Assembly (NCBI GenBank): GCA_021404685.1
Contig: QWHC01000005.1
Coordinates: 124,001-188,000 of the forward strand
Direction: 5' to 3'
DNA: 64,000 nt
From: Chloroflexi bacterium CFX4
GTDB taxonomy: Bacteria; Chloroflexota; Anaerolineae; Aggregatilineales; UBA2796
Shown here: positions 53,641 to 62,293 of the stretch, in pieces
Position numbering within the stretch: the first letter of the stretch is position 1
Layout: the number at the start of each line of letters is the position of its first letter
Program-made: the position numbers and the translations under genes
The notes under the pieces: model-generated
Told to the model about the DNA's origin: nothing
Database searches by the model: none
What the model saw: the letters and a program-made list of their open reading frames with translations, nothing else

Positions 53641-53673
53641 GCAGCTTTAGGGTAGAAAGAAAGGCGGCAAGCG

Positions 53674-55374
53674 GTGGCGGAGAGCGAACTCGATAGTCTT
53701 ATCGCACAGTTAAGCGATTCGGAAAAGGCAGCAGAGCGCCGCAAAGCCGCAAAACGGCTTGGCGAACTGCGCGATCCTGCCGCGATTGATGCGCTGACAA
53801 ATGCCTACTACGCTGATGAGGATGACTCCGTGAAGCAGGCAGCCGCGGCAGCACTGCGCGTCTACCGACAGATGCAAATTGCACGCGACGCAGGCGATGA
53901 TCACCATGATCCGATGGAGAGCGCGGCACGTGCGCCTTCACCACTGCGGATTCCACTTATCATCAGTCTTGTTGCCCTGATTGCCGTCAACGTTTTCGTT
54001 ATGGCAGGGCGCGGCATCAGCGGCGTCATCGCCAACCAGCCAACGCCTGTGCCTGCCACCAACCGCACCGCATTGGTCATTGAGGCGCAAACGCGCTTTG
54101 CCACCTTAGAGACAGAGGCAGTTGCCTTGCGCCAGCCGCTGCTTGATCTACAAGTGGACGTGGAGAGTCTGCGTCGGCTGCCGCGCTGTACAACGCTACC
54201 CGAAAGCCAAACCCTGACCCGCGCCTTGGCAGAGGCGGACATCGCCACCTATCCCGATTTGGCAATCATTTTCAGCACCCTGAACAGCGCTGTTGAGAAA
54301 TTTCGCGCCCTGCGTGCCAAATACGCGGACGCCTGCGCCCAAACTGATCTGCCTACACTTGATCGGCGCTTGCAGCTTGAAGGTGGCGCCGCCGGCTTGG
54401 TAGCGCAGTTGGACGCCCTCATCAATGGTGAGATCGGGACGCTGCGGATCGGCATTGATCAGGCTGTGAACGCGCCACCACCCACCACGCCCGCGCCTAG
54501 CGCACCGACCGAGATTGCCCAAGCGACGCTGCCGCCGCCCACTACCGCGCCCAATCCTGCTGCCCTCACACCGACGGCTGAGTCTGCCGCTGACGAGACG
54601 GCTGACGCACCGTCCACGCCCGCCGAATTGCCCACCGCCGTCGTAGTGCAGCCGACTGCGCCGCCTGTCGCTGCCATCAGCTATCAGGGCGTGCAGTTGG
54701 CAGGGCGGGCGCGTTTCCGTTACCGCCTGACGGTGGACTATGAAGCACTGACGCCGCAAAACCGAACGGTACGCGGCGCGCTTTCGCTGCGCGTGCTTGC
54801 CGAAAAGGGTGATATGCCCAGCGGGCGCTATGAAATCAGTCTGCGTGATGATCCTGAGGTGGCAGGCTTCGTCGGCTGGCTGCCCGATGCTTTCTATCGG
54901 CAAGGCAATGCTTTCTACACCGCCCTTGACGGCGTTTTTTACCACACAGGTGCAGGCTTGCCGCCAACCACCACCTGTACAGCAGAGCCAATCGGCGTGG
55001 CAAACTTAGGCGTGCTAAGCACCCTTGATCTGGATGCGCTGATCGGGCGCATTGCGCCGCCGAATTTGCTGGCAATCTGGCAGAATGCGCCGCCAGCAGG
55101 CGGCAAACCGCAGTACCGCGCCGAGTTTGTGACCCAAGACGCTGATGGCGTGCAAATTAGCTTGGTGGCAACCTTGATACTCGGCTTGGATGGTGCGCCT
55201 GAGCAGCTCACTATCCGCGAAACGCGCCGCGCACCGTCAGGCTATGCTAAAATATTGATGCGCGAGCGCACGCTCAACTATACGCTGCAAGCAGCAGACG
55301 CGGCGGTGAATCTGGCAGAGATTGCCCAAATTCTAGAGCCTGTTTGCCGCAGCGTAACACCCAACGCACCATAA
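53674..55374 (+). CDS. HEAT-like repeat membrane protein with extracellular domain
   Basis: The 566-residue protein has an N-terminal cytoplasmic HEAT-like pair (about 5-68: AAKRLGELRDPAAIDAL, VKQAAAAALRVY) and one transmembrane helix (93-111). An extracytoplasmic helical segment (about 130-265) and a Thr/Pro/Ala linker (about 267-330) lead to a beta-rich C-terminal domain. That layout links an inside protein-binding module to an outside domain. I do not recognise the C-terminal family. GTG 53674 is preceded by AAAGG. It follows the SH3 lipoprotein by 33 nt and precedes cmk by 20 nt. Confidence 0.8.
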   Translation: MAESELDSLIAQLSDSEKAAERRKAAKRLGELRDPAAIDALTNAYYADEDDSVKQAAAAALRVYRQMQIARDAGDDHHDPMESAARAPSPLRIPLIISLVALIAVNVFVMAGRGISGVIANQPTPVPATNRTALVIEAQTRFATLETEAVALRQPLLDLQVDVESLRRLPRCTTLPESQTLTRALAEADIATYPDLAIIFSTLNSAVEKFRALRAKYADACAQTDLPTLDRRLQLEGGAAGLVAQLDALINGEIGTLRIGIDQAVNAPPPTTPAPSAPTEIAQATLPPPTTAPNPAALTPTAESAADETADAPSTPAELPTAVVVQPTAPPVAAISYQGVQLAGRARFRYRLTVDYEALTPQNRTVRGALSLRVLAEKGDMPSGRYEISLRDDPEVAGFVGWLPDAFYRQGNAFYTALDGVFYHTGAGLPPTTTCTAEPIGVANLGVLSTLDLDALIGRIAPPNLLAIWQNAPPAGGKPQYRAEFVTQDADGVQISLVATLILGLDGAPEQLTIRETRRAPSGYAKILMRERTLNYTLQAADAAVNLAEIAQILEPVCRSVTPNAP

Positions 55375-55394
55375 ACGATACAAAGGATTATCGC

Positions 55395-56090
55395 GTGACA
55401 CTTCCGCCTACGATTGCCCTTGACGGACCAGCCGGCTCGGGCAAGACTACGGTTGCCCATGCCATAGCGACTCAACTTGGCTATTTGCTGGTGGATACGG
55501 GCGCGTTCTACCGCGCTGTGACGCTTGCCGCATTACGCGCTGGCGTGCCGATCAGCGATTCGGAGACGCTGATCGCTTTAGCTGAGCAGCTTCAGCTTGA
55601 AACACTTTGGGCAGATGGCACAGACGGTAATTTTTACCGTTTGTTGCTGAATGGTGAGGACGTTTCAGAGGCGATCCGCAGCGCAGCCGTTGAGGACGCT
55701 GTTTCGCAGGTGGCAGCCGTCCGCGGCGTGCGCGATGTGCTGAATGCAGGCTTTCGTCGCCTTGCCGAGACGCAGCCGTTTGTGATCATGGTTGGGCGGG
55801 ATATTGGCACTGTGGTGCTGCCAGAGGCAGACCTCAAAATCTACCTTGATGCCGCGCCTGAAGTGCGTGCCGCACGGCGTGGGCAGCAAATCGGCGTTGC
55901 CGATCAGCGGGATGTTCAGCGCGCACTCAGCCAGCGCGATCAACGCGATAGCCAACGGGCTGTGGCGCCGCTGCGCGCTGCACCAGACGCTCACTACATT
56001 GATACCAACAGGCTAGATGCCCAGGCGGTAATCGCCCATGTGCAGGGCTTGATCACCGCCTGGCAGGTACGGCACGGCTCGGCAACTTAG
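55395..56090 (+). CDS. cmk: Cytidylate kinase
   Basis: This enzyme phosphorylates CMP and dCMP with ATP. The 231-residue protein has the Walker A GPAGSGKT at 11-18, the nucleotide-binding LVDTGAFYRAVTLAA block (about 33-47) and VGRDIGTVVLPEADLKIYL (about 132-150). The lid and C-terminal region contain the expected Arg-rich SQRDQRDSQR and HYIDT motifs. GTG 55395 has AAAGGA 7 nt upstream; the frame is open from 55344 but that part overlaps the previous gene. It ends 4 nt inside the convergent thioesterase gene. Confidence 0.94.
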   Translation: MTLPPTIALDGPAGSGKTTVAHAIATQLGYLLVDTGAFYRAVTLAALRAGVPISDSETLIALAEQLQLETLWADGTDGNFYRLLLNGEDVSEAIRSAAVEDAVSQVAAVRGVRDVLNAGFRRLAETQPFVIMVGRDIGTVVLPEADLKIYLDAAPEVRAARRGQQIGVADQRDVQRALSQRDQRDSQRAVAPLRAAPDAHYIDTNRLDAQAVIAHVQGLITAWQVRHGSAT

Positions 56091-56527
56091 GCGGTGCTGT
56101 TGCTGCTCTGCCCGCTGACCTCCAGAAATTTTTGCCGCATTGCTTCAGGGATGGGCAGCGGGCGCATGGTTGTGAAATCCACAAAGACGCCGTGCTGTGT
56201 GGCAGTGGTGGTCACTTCGCCGTGCAAGGTGAACTCGGCGGCGATGGTGTAGCGCGTGCGTCCGAGATCGGCAAGCCACATATGCCCGATCACTGGGTCA
56301 AACATTCGCAGGGGGCGTTTGTATTCGATGTGGGTCGCCATCAGCACGGGACCGTGTTTGCGTTCGACCATAGGTTGCAGCGGCATAAAGGCTTCCAGCC
56401 ACATCAAGCGCATGTCCTCCAGCCAGCGCAGATAGACGATATTGCTAACGATGCTGGCAAAGTCAATGTCATAGGTGCGGATGGCAATGGGCGTGCTGAT
56501 TTCAAAAGCGCGTGGCGCACTCGTCAT
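56087..56527 (-). CDS. Hotdog-fold acyl-CoA thioesterase (4HBT/FadM-like)
   Basis: The 146-residue protein has a YDIDFASIVSNIVYLRWLEDMRLMWLE segment over about 19-45, the hotdog helix with the typical Asp22 (D-x-D-x-x-x-x-V-x-N) start of the YbgC/FadM group. MATHIEYKRPL and a TQHGVFVDF strand follow. It hydrolyses acyl-CoA thioesters; chain length unknown. ATG 56527 begins 12 nt after the kinase stop, with GAGGAG overlapping that stop, so it may be translated from the same mRNA. Confidence 0.87.
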   Translation of the reverse strand: MTSAPRAFEISTPIAIRTYDIDFASIVSNIVYLRWLEDMRLMWLEAFMPLQPMVERKHGPVLMATHIEYKRPLRMFDPVIGHMWLADLGRTRYTIAAEFTLHGEVTTTATQHGVFVDFTTMRPLPIPEAMRQKFLEVSGQSSNSTA

Positions 56528-56539
56528 GAATGGTTCTCC

Positions 56540-59500
56540 TCATTGTGAGTCGGTAGCCGTTGGCTTCGGCAGCGGCAAGCGCACTGTGATGGTGGTGCCT
56601 TTGCCGCGTTCGCTTTGCGCGCTGATCTCACCGCCGTGCGCCAGCACAATCTCACGCGAGATGGTTAAGCCAAGCCCTGTGCCGCGCTGTGTGCCAAGAT
56701 TAGCGCGGAAGAAGGGATCGAAGATGTGCGGCAGCATCTCGGCAGGAATGCCAAGACCGCTATCCACCACGCTGATGACGGCGTGATCAGCTTCACAATA
56801 CAACGTGAAGGCAATTGTACCGCCTGATTCGGTGTAGTTGATAGCATTCACCAATAAGTTTGTGAAAACTTGGATCAGTCGTTCGTGATCAGCCCATACC
56901 ATAACCTCTGTTTCGGGCAGGTCCAGCTGCATGTGAATGTGCTTTTGGTCAAGGTGTGGCTGCTGCACCTCAGCCACTTCCTCAAGCAGGGCTTGCAGGC
57001 TGACATTTTGCCGATCCAGCACCAACATGCCACGATCAAAACGGGTGACATCCAACAAATCTTCCACAAGGGCGTGCATTCGGCGCGCCACTTGTTCCAG
57101 CACATCCAGATGATCATTGGTTGCCTCTGGCTGGCGACGCAGCAGATAAAGGCGCATTTTGAGGTTGGTCAGCGGCGTGCGGAGTTCATGCGCGGCGTTG
57201 GCGATGAAGCGATCTTTTTGCTCTTGGAGCGTCTTTTCAGCCGTAATATCGCGGATGATTGCCATTGTGCCAAGCGAGCGCGTTTGTGGGCTTGCAGCGC
57301 GGCTCACCGTGATATGCGTTTCGATCAGGTTGCCATCGGTGCGCTTCAGGCGCAGTTCGCCTTGCCAATAGCGCTCACGGGCTAGGGCGATCAGGATTTT
57401 ATCAAGGATTGCTTCAGTGTTGTCTGCCAGGTAATAGAACTTGTGAGTCAGTTCCTGAATGGTGCAGCCAATTATTTCAGGTTCAAGGCAGCCAAGCATA
57501 CGGTAAAAAGCAGGGTTGGCATAGGCAGCACGCAGTGCGTCTTGCGATTCAAAGAAGATGACACCTTCATCCATCGAATCGAGGATGGCGTTCAGGCGTG
57601 CGCGCTCTGCTTCCAACTCTGCGGTACGTTCGCGCACGTGGCGCTCTAGCGCTTTTGCGTTTTGTTGAATGGTGCTGTACAAATTCGCGTTTTGGATGGC
57701 AATGCCAGCGTAGCCAACCAATGTTTGCAAGCGCTCAACATGCTCTGGCGTGAAGTAGTTCGGCGTGGCGCTATCAAAATGAAGGATACCTACAACGCGC
57801 CCTTCCACTTCAATGGGCAGCCCCAGATATGCTCTGATCCATTCTGTACCCTCAATCAGCAACCATTGGTCGCTAGTCTGTGTGTCTTGGATCAAATCCA
57901 CTTTGCCTGCTGTCCGAAATGCCTGAATTTTCTCAGCCATTTCTGGTAAGGCGAAAAGCTGTTGCCAGCGCCGATTGGTCAGGTGCGCCGATTGCCCACG
58001 CGCGGCCGTCACGTAGCCGCTATCGGCGGTGAACAGCACTACCGAGCCACCATCGCTTGGTACCACACGCTCTGCGTAGGTCAAGATGTTCTCCATGACC
58101 TCTTTCATATCCAGCGAGCTGGTCAGGGCGGCAGATGCTTCTGCTAATGTCTCCAGCAGGCGGCGCTGTTGGCGCTCTGCCTCTTGGGCGTAGTAGCGTT
58201 CGGTCACATCAATGGCAACACCAATGCCGCCGATAATCACGTCTTCATCGTTGTAGAGGGGCGTCAGGTGCAGTTCAAGCGCGGCGTTATCGCCAGGGTT
58301 AATGATGCTGGTCGAGCTTTCGCCTTTCAACGTCCGCAGCAAGTGCGCGGCGATATAAATATCGTTAAGGGCAGATTGCCCAAGCCACTCACGCAGGAAT
58401 GGGTAGCGTTCCTCGATCAGCAACCCTTCTATGAAGTTGATTGTCCCAGTAGTATCAAAGGTGAACAAGATCAGCGGCGCATTGCTGATCACAAAGCGCA
58501 GGCGTGCCTCACTCTCACGCAGGGCGCGGTTGATCTCGGCGCGGCGCAGGGTGCTGGCGAATACATCTGCCGCAATTTTGAGCAGAGCCGCATCTTCTGC
58601 TTGCCAGTCGCGTTGGTGCAGCACCGCGTTGAACGCCAAACACCCACGCAGCGTATTATTAACGTGCATGGCCACCACCAAAGACGAACGCACGCCGCGC
58701 CGTATCAGCCCTGCGCGGGCGGGATGTGCTTCGGGCAATGCTCCCACGTCGGGAATATGCAGCGTATCGTTTTGGGTAAGCTGCTCTATGTAGTAGCTGA
58801 AGATCGCTTCGGGATTAGTCTGCTGATAAATGCCTGCAATAGCATCCGCTTCCCATAAATGGGTAATGCTTTGTGGCGAAGGCGGCACCATAAAATCTAT
58901 GAGCAAGGCGCGGTCTGCACCGATGAAACGTGCCAAATGCGCCAACGCACTGTGAATGGTGGAATCAACTTGGGCAAGCGGCAGGCTGACGAACTGCGCC
59001 GAAAGCGAGGCGAGCAGGCTCTCTAGGGCAAGGCGGCGCTGCAAACGCTGCTGGGCAAGGCTGCGCTCAGTGATATCGCGTAGTGTGGCAAGGTAAGCGG
59101 GCTGGTTTTCCCATTGGGTGGCAACCACACGCATTTCAACCACACAGTTGGGTGCGTTGGTGAGTGGTATGTCTAGTTCGGTGGTTTCGCCAATCACCAA
59201 TGGAAAGCCAAAGGGCAGGTTCAGCAGTGCATCGCTCTCCCGCCCGAAAAGGGCAGCCGCCGCCGGGTTGGCAAAACGAATCATGCCCTGCTGATCGATC
59301 ACCAACATGCCATCGGCGTTATGGCTGATTAAGTTATGCAGCAGTTGGCTACTGTTGGAAAAAGCCTGTTGGGTCTGGCGTAGGGCGGTGTGCTGGCGAG
59401 CTTGTTCAGCGGCGAAATTGACCACTTGCCGAAGCGTGGGCGGGCTGAGTGCTGCATAGTTCAGCGCCAGCGAATGGTAGCGTTCGGCATCTGCCTGTGC

Positions 59501-59776
59501 GGCAGCCTCCTCAGCATAGTTTGCCAATAGAATGACCGGTACATTAGGCAGCCAACCATGCAGGTAGGCAGCCAAAAATTCGCAGCTTTCACGTAAGGCA
59601 GCATAGTCCACCAGTAGTACATCAGCTGCCTGCATGGGCAGTGAGGGTGACCACTGTTTAGGGTGTACATGTAGCACGGTTGGCTCTGGCAACGCTGCGG
59701 ACTGCAATGCCTGCCGCAAGGCGGCCTGATCAGCATTGTGTGCCGTCACCAACAGCAACCGATACCCTACAGACAT
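56540..59776 (-). CDS. Multi-sensor histidine kinase (receiver-like, PAS-GAF-PAS-GAF-PAS, HisKA, HATPase)
   Basis: This 1078-residue soluble-looking kinase starts with a receiver-like fold (about 4-118) that lacks the usual acidic pair near its N-terminus but keeps LLVDY. It has PAS (about 145-255), GAF (about 265-415), PAS (about 430-540), GAF (about 560-715) and PAS (about 735-850). HisKA has His863 in NAAHELRTP, and the HATPase has an N-box (NLLVNAINY), VVDSGLGIP and GTGLGLTI. No transmembrane helix is seen, so it senses internal signals. ATG 59776 was chosen because the receiver-like strand starts at once. The cognate response regulator is not adjacent. Confidence 0.92.
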   Translation of the reverse strand: MSVGYRLLLVTAHNADQAALRQALQSAALPEPTVLHVHPKQWSPSLPMQAADVLLVDYAALRESCEFLAAYLHGWLPNVPVILLANYAEEAAAQADAERYHSLALNYAALSPPTLRQVVNFAAEQARQHTALRQTQQAFSNSSQLLHNLISHNADGMLVIDQQGMIRFANPAAAALFGRESDALLNLPFGFPLVIGETTELDIPLTNAPNCVVEMRVVATQWENQPAYLATLRDITERSLAQQRLQRRLALESLLASLSAQFVSLPLAQVDSTIHSALAHLARFIGADRALLIDFMVPPSPQSITHLWEADAIAGIYQQTNPEAIFSYYIEQLTQNDTLHIPDVGALPEAHPARAGLIRRGVRSSLVVAMHVNNTLRGCLAFNAVLHQRDWQAEDAALLKIAADVFASTLRRAEINRALRESEARLRFVISNAPLILFTFDTTGTINFIEGLLIEERYPFLREWLGQSALNDIYIAAHLLRTLKGESSTSIINPGDNAALELHLTPLYNDEDVIIGGIGVAIDVTERYYAQEAERQQRRLLETLAEASAALTSSLDMKEVMENILTYAERVVPSDGGSVVLFTADSGYVTAARGQSAHLTNRRWQQLFALPEMAEKIQAFRTAGKVDLIQDTQTSDQWLLIEGTEWIRAYLGLPIEVEGRVVGILHFDSATPNYFTPEHVERLQTLVGYAGIAIQNANLYSTIQQNAKALERHVRERTAELEAERARLNAILDSMDEGVIFFESQDALRAAYANPAFYRMLGCLEPEIIGCTIQELTHKFYYLADNTEAILDKILIALARERYWQGELRLKRTDGNLIETHITVSRAASPQTRSLGTMAIIRDITAEKTLQEQKDRFIANAAHELRTPLTNLKMRLYLLRRQPEATNDHLDVLEQVARRMHALVEDLLDVTRFDRGMLVLDRQNVSLQALLEEVAEVQQPHLDQKHIHMQLDLPETEVMVWADHERLIQVFTNLLVNAINYTESGGTIAFTLYCEADHAVISVVDSGLGIPAEMLPHIFDPFFRANLGTQRGTGLGLTISREIVLAHGGEISAQSERGKGTTITVRLPLPKPTATDSQ

Positions 59777-59930
59777 ATGACAATCACTTACCAACTCTAG
59801 GCGATATTGGCAGCCCAATCCCTAAACATCTCGGCGTGTGCTGCCATTCTGCCATTAATGCCTTGTAGTTAAAGTTTAGTGTATCCGCTAGGCTTGGGCA
59901 AGCGGGTGCTTCTCTCAATTCTGTTCATAA

Positions 59931-59946
59931 TTTAGCACCTGCTAAA
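59931..59946. promoter_or_regulatory. Short palindrome TTTAGCA-CC-TGCTAAA
   Basis: Perfect 7-bp arms with a 2-bp centre lie 15 bp past the kaiB stop and upstream of the sensor kinase. Could be an operator for the kinase gene or part of the kaiB transcript end. Confidence 0.4.
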
Positions 59947-59960
59947 ACGACTATGGGCGG

Positions 59961-60272
59961 CTAAGGATCGGAATTGGGCGGCTTTGGCGAAGGTGCTTCA
60001 TCAAGAAAATCATCCAAGCCTAAGGCACGGATAACACGCTCCGCATCGGAGAGATCGCCCACCAAACGGCGCTGTGGCAGGGGCAGTTCCCGCACGATGG
60101 TTGGTGTTACCAAAATTTGGGCGGCAAGGGCAGCCTCAGGATTTTCCAAAACATCTATTACTTGAACTTCGTAGGCACACGCTAAATGCTGCGCGCACAA
60201 CGTTTCCAAATACTTTTGGGCGCGCACAGAACGCTCGGTTTGCCCTGCCACATAAAGCGTTAATTTATACAT
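59961..60272 (-). CDS. kaiB: KaiB-family thioredoxin-like protein
   Basis: The 103-residue protein aligns well with KaiB: MYKLTLYVAGQTERSVRAQK, VIDVLENPEAALAAQILVTPTIV (about 38-60), then RRLVGDLSDAERVI. KaiB is the fold-switching partner of the circadian ATPase KaiC, but isolated KaiB homologues also occur in stress contexts. No KaiC or KaiA gene lies in the window. ATG 60272 has AGAGGG upstream; extending to 60350 adds unrelated residues. The sensor kinase gene lies 184 nt downstream on the same strand. Confidence 0.9.
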   Translation of the reverse strand: MYKLTLYVAGQTERSVRAQKYLETLCAQHLACAYEVQVIDVLENPEAALAAQILVTPTIVRELPLPQRRLVGDLSDAERVIRALGLDDFLDEAPSPKPPNSDP

Positions 60273-60391
60273 GGTCGCCCTCTTTCCGCACTCAGGACGG
60301 TAAGTGCAGAACGCTGCGCGCACGGGAAAGTACATAAAACTAAACACCACTTCAGCCGTAAATCTTTTATGCTAATCAGAACATAGGCAAC

Positions 60392-60425
60392 TTGGATACC
60401 AAACCATGTACGGCTTGGCATCCAA
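60392..60425. terminator. Stem-loop between kaiB and the M3 peptidase gene
   Basis: TTGGATACCAA and TTGGCATCCAA pair in 10 of 11 positions around a 12-nt loop, 25 nt past the peptidase stop (minus strand). No U-run follows, so it may terminate poorly or protect the mRNA end. Confidence 0.45.
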
Positions 60426-60449
60426 ATGCTTTTTACATTATCGCACAGT

Positions 60450-62186
60450 TTAATGAATTGCGCTCAGTTCCTCGATGGTGCGTTCAATCAATGCTACCAG
60501 ATCGCGCAGAGTGGCAGCATCAAAGGCAAAGCGTGCGCCTGCCGTCTCGTAGAGCTTGGGCAGCGTCACGGAGCCGCCTAGCGCCAACGCCTGGCGGTAA
60601 CGCGCCACTGCGCCGCTCTGATCGCTTAGCGCGCCGCGCCAAACCTGCGCGGCACCAAGCTGCGCTAGGCCGTATTCCACATAGTAGAACGGAATGCGGA
60701 AGATGTGCAGCTTGCGGTGCCAGCCGGTCATCTTGGCAGCTTCCAAGCCCGACCAATCTACACCCTGAATGAAGCGATCCCACAATTCCGACCATTTGGC
60801 ATCGCACGCGGCGGTATCCTTCGCCTGTTCGATGTTGTTGTAAACCCAGTGCTGGAAAGCATCTACAACTGCCATATAGGGCCAAAAGGTGATCATGTTT
60901 TGCAGGTGTTCAATGCGGGCACGGGCAGCATCCGCAGGGCTGTAGTAGCCGCCCTGATCAGCCGTTAGGTAGGGCGCAGCAAGCAGTTCCATGCTCATCG
61001 AGGCAACTTCGGCAAACTCAATCGGCACATCGCGCTGCTGCATATAGGGCAGGCTAACGCTCTCAAAGACGTGGAAGGCGTGACCCGCCTCGTGGAGCAG
61101 CGTTTGCACGTCATCATGCAGCCCAACCGCATTCATGAAGATGAACGGGCGCTGTGCGACGGGATAGGCAGTGCAGTAGCCACCGGGTGCTTTGTTCATG
61201 CGGTTATCCAGATCGAGCAGCCCTTCGCGGCGCATGGTGGCGAAATAGCCGCCAAGCGTCGGATCAACGCTTTGGAAGATCGCCTCAGCGCGGGACTCCA
61301 TCTCCTCAATGGATTGGTAGGGCTTCAGCGCCGAGCGCGGGTGCGGATCAATGCCCAGATGCAGCGGATGCGTCGGGTCAATGTTCATATCCCACGGGCG
61401 GAAGCTCTCCACGCCCATCTCGCTGCGGTGGCGCTCAAAGAGGCGCGCCATCGCCGGCACGACCACTTCCTCAATAGCGGCATGGAAGCTCTGGCAGTCT
61501 TGCGGTGTATAGTCGAAACGCCCAAATGCCTTCCAGCGGTAATCAATATAGTTATCAAAGCCGGCATTGGCTGCCATTTGCTGCCGAATGGTGAGGAATT
61601 TCACCCACAGCCCGTTCAGTGCCTCACGGTCTGCCAGATAGCGATCATGTGCCAGCCGCCAAGCGCGCTCACGCACGGCACGGTCAGGGTTTTGGGCAAC
61701 GGGCTGTAACTGTGCGATGGGAATCTGCTTGCCTTCCCACTCCACAGTTTGCGCGCCGATGATCTTATCGTATTCCGTGCCAAGTTTTTGTTCTTCCACA
61801 AAGAGCGGCAAGTTTTCCTCACGGAATAGTTCTAGCTCCACGCGCATATTCCGCAGCGGAATCTCGAAGCCTGCGGGTTGCAAGCCGCTTTCCACCAATT
61901 TGCGCTGTAAGGCGTTGTTGGCAATTTGAAGCGGCGGCAGCATGGTTTCCACATAGGTTAGGTAGCGGCGCTCTGCCTCAGCGTCGGCAGTGTTCTGCGA
62001 GTTGGCAACGGCAAGGCGTGAAAAGACCTCACTGATCAGATCGCCAAGCTGCGACCACTGCTTCAGCCATGTGTCAACGTTCTCGGCAGTGAGCTGCGTA
62101 TCGGTCAGCGCTTGGAAGTAGGGCTGATACTGCTCAATTGTCCAGTCCATTGCTGCTAAAGCGCTGTTGGGTAGCCTATCAAACAT
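60450..62186 (-). CDS. M3-family oligoendopeptidase
   Basis: The 578-residue zinc metallopeptidase has HEAGH at 365-369 (His365, Glu366, His369) and the downstream ligand Glu393 (FAEVASMSME). The helical channel fold that limits substrates to short peptides is visible as long amphipathic helices before the motif. It is likely cytoplasmic; no signal peptide is seen. ATG 62186 follows GAGGAGC by 8 nt, while the frame is open to 62258 without a site. Divergent from the PPC-repeat gene. Confidence 0.93.
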   Translation of the reverse strand: MFDRLPNSALAAMDWTIEQYQPYFQALTDTQLTAENVDTWLKQWSQLGDLISEVFSRLAVANSQNTADAEAERRYLTYVETMLPPLQIANNALQRKLVESGLQPAGFEIPLRNMRVELELFREENLPLFVEEQKLGTEYDKIIGAQTVEWEGKQIPIAQLQPVAQNPDRAVRERAWRLAHDRYLADREALNGLWVKFLTIRQQMAANAGFDNYIDYRWKAFGRFDYTPQDCQSFHAAIEEVVVPAMARLFERHRSEMGVESFRPWDMNIDPTHPLHLGIDPHPRSALKPYQSIEEMESRAEAIFQSVDPTLGGYFATMRREGLLDLDNRMNKAPGGYCTAYPVAQRPFIFMNAVGLHDDVQTLLHEAGHAFHVFESVSLPYMQQRDVPIEFAEVASMSMELLAAPYLTADQGGYYSPADAARARIEHLQNMITFWPYMAVVDAFQHWVYNNIEQAKDTAACDAKWSELWDRFIQGVDWSGLEAAKMTGWHRKLHIFRIPFYYVEYGLAQLGAAQVWRGALSDQSGAVARYRQALALGGSVTLPKLYETAGARFAFDAATLRDLVALIERTIEELSAIH

Positions 62187-62293
62187 TCTAATGCTCCTCA
62201 GAACAGTTTTTACAGGCTGTATTGTTGCATAATTTTGTAGGATTGTGTAGTTTCCCAACCCTGAATTTTTGAATAGAACTGTGAGAGGTGTTT

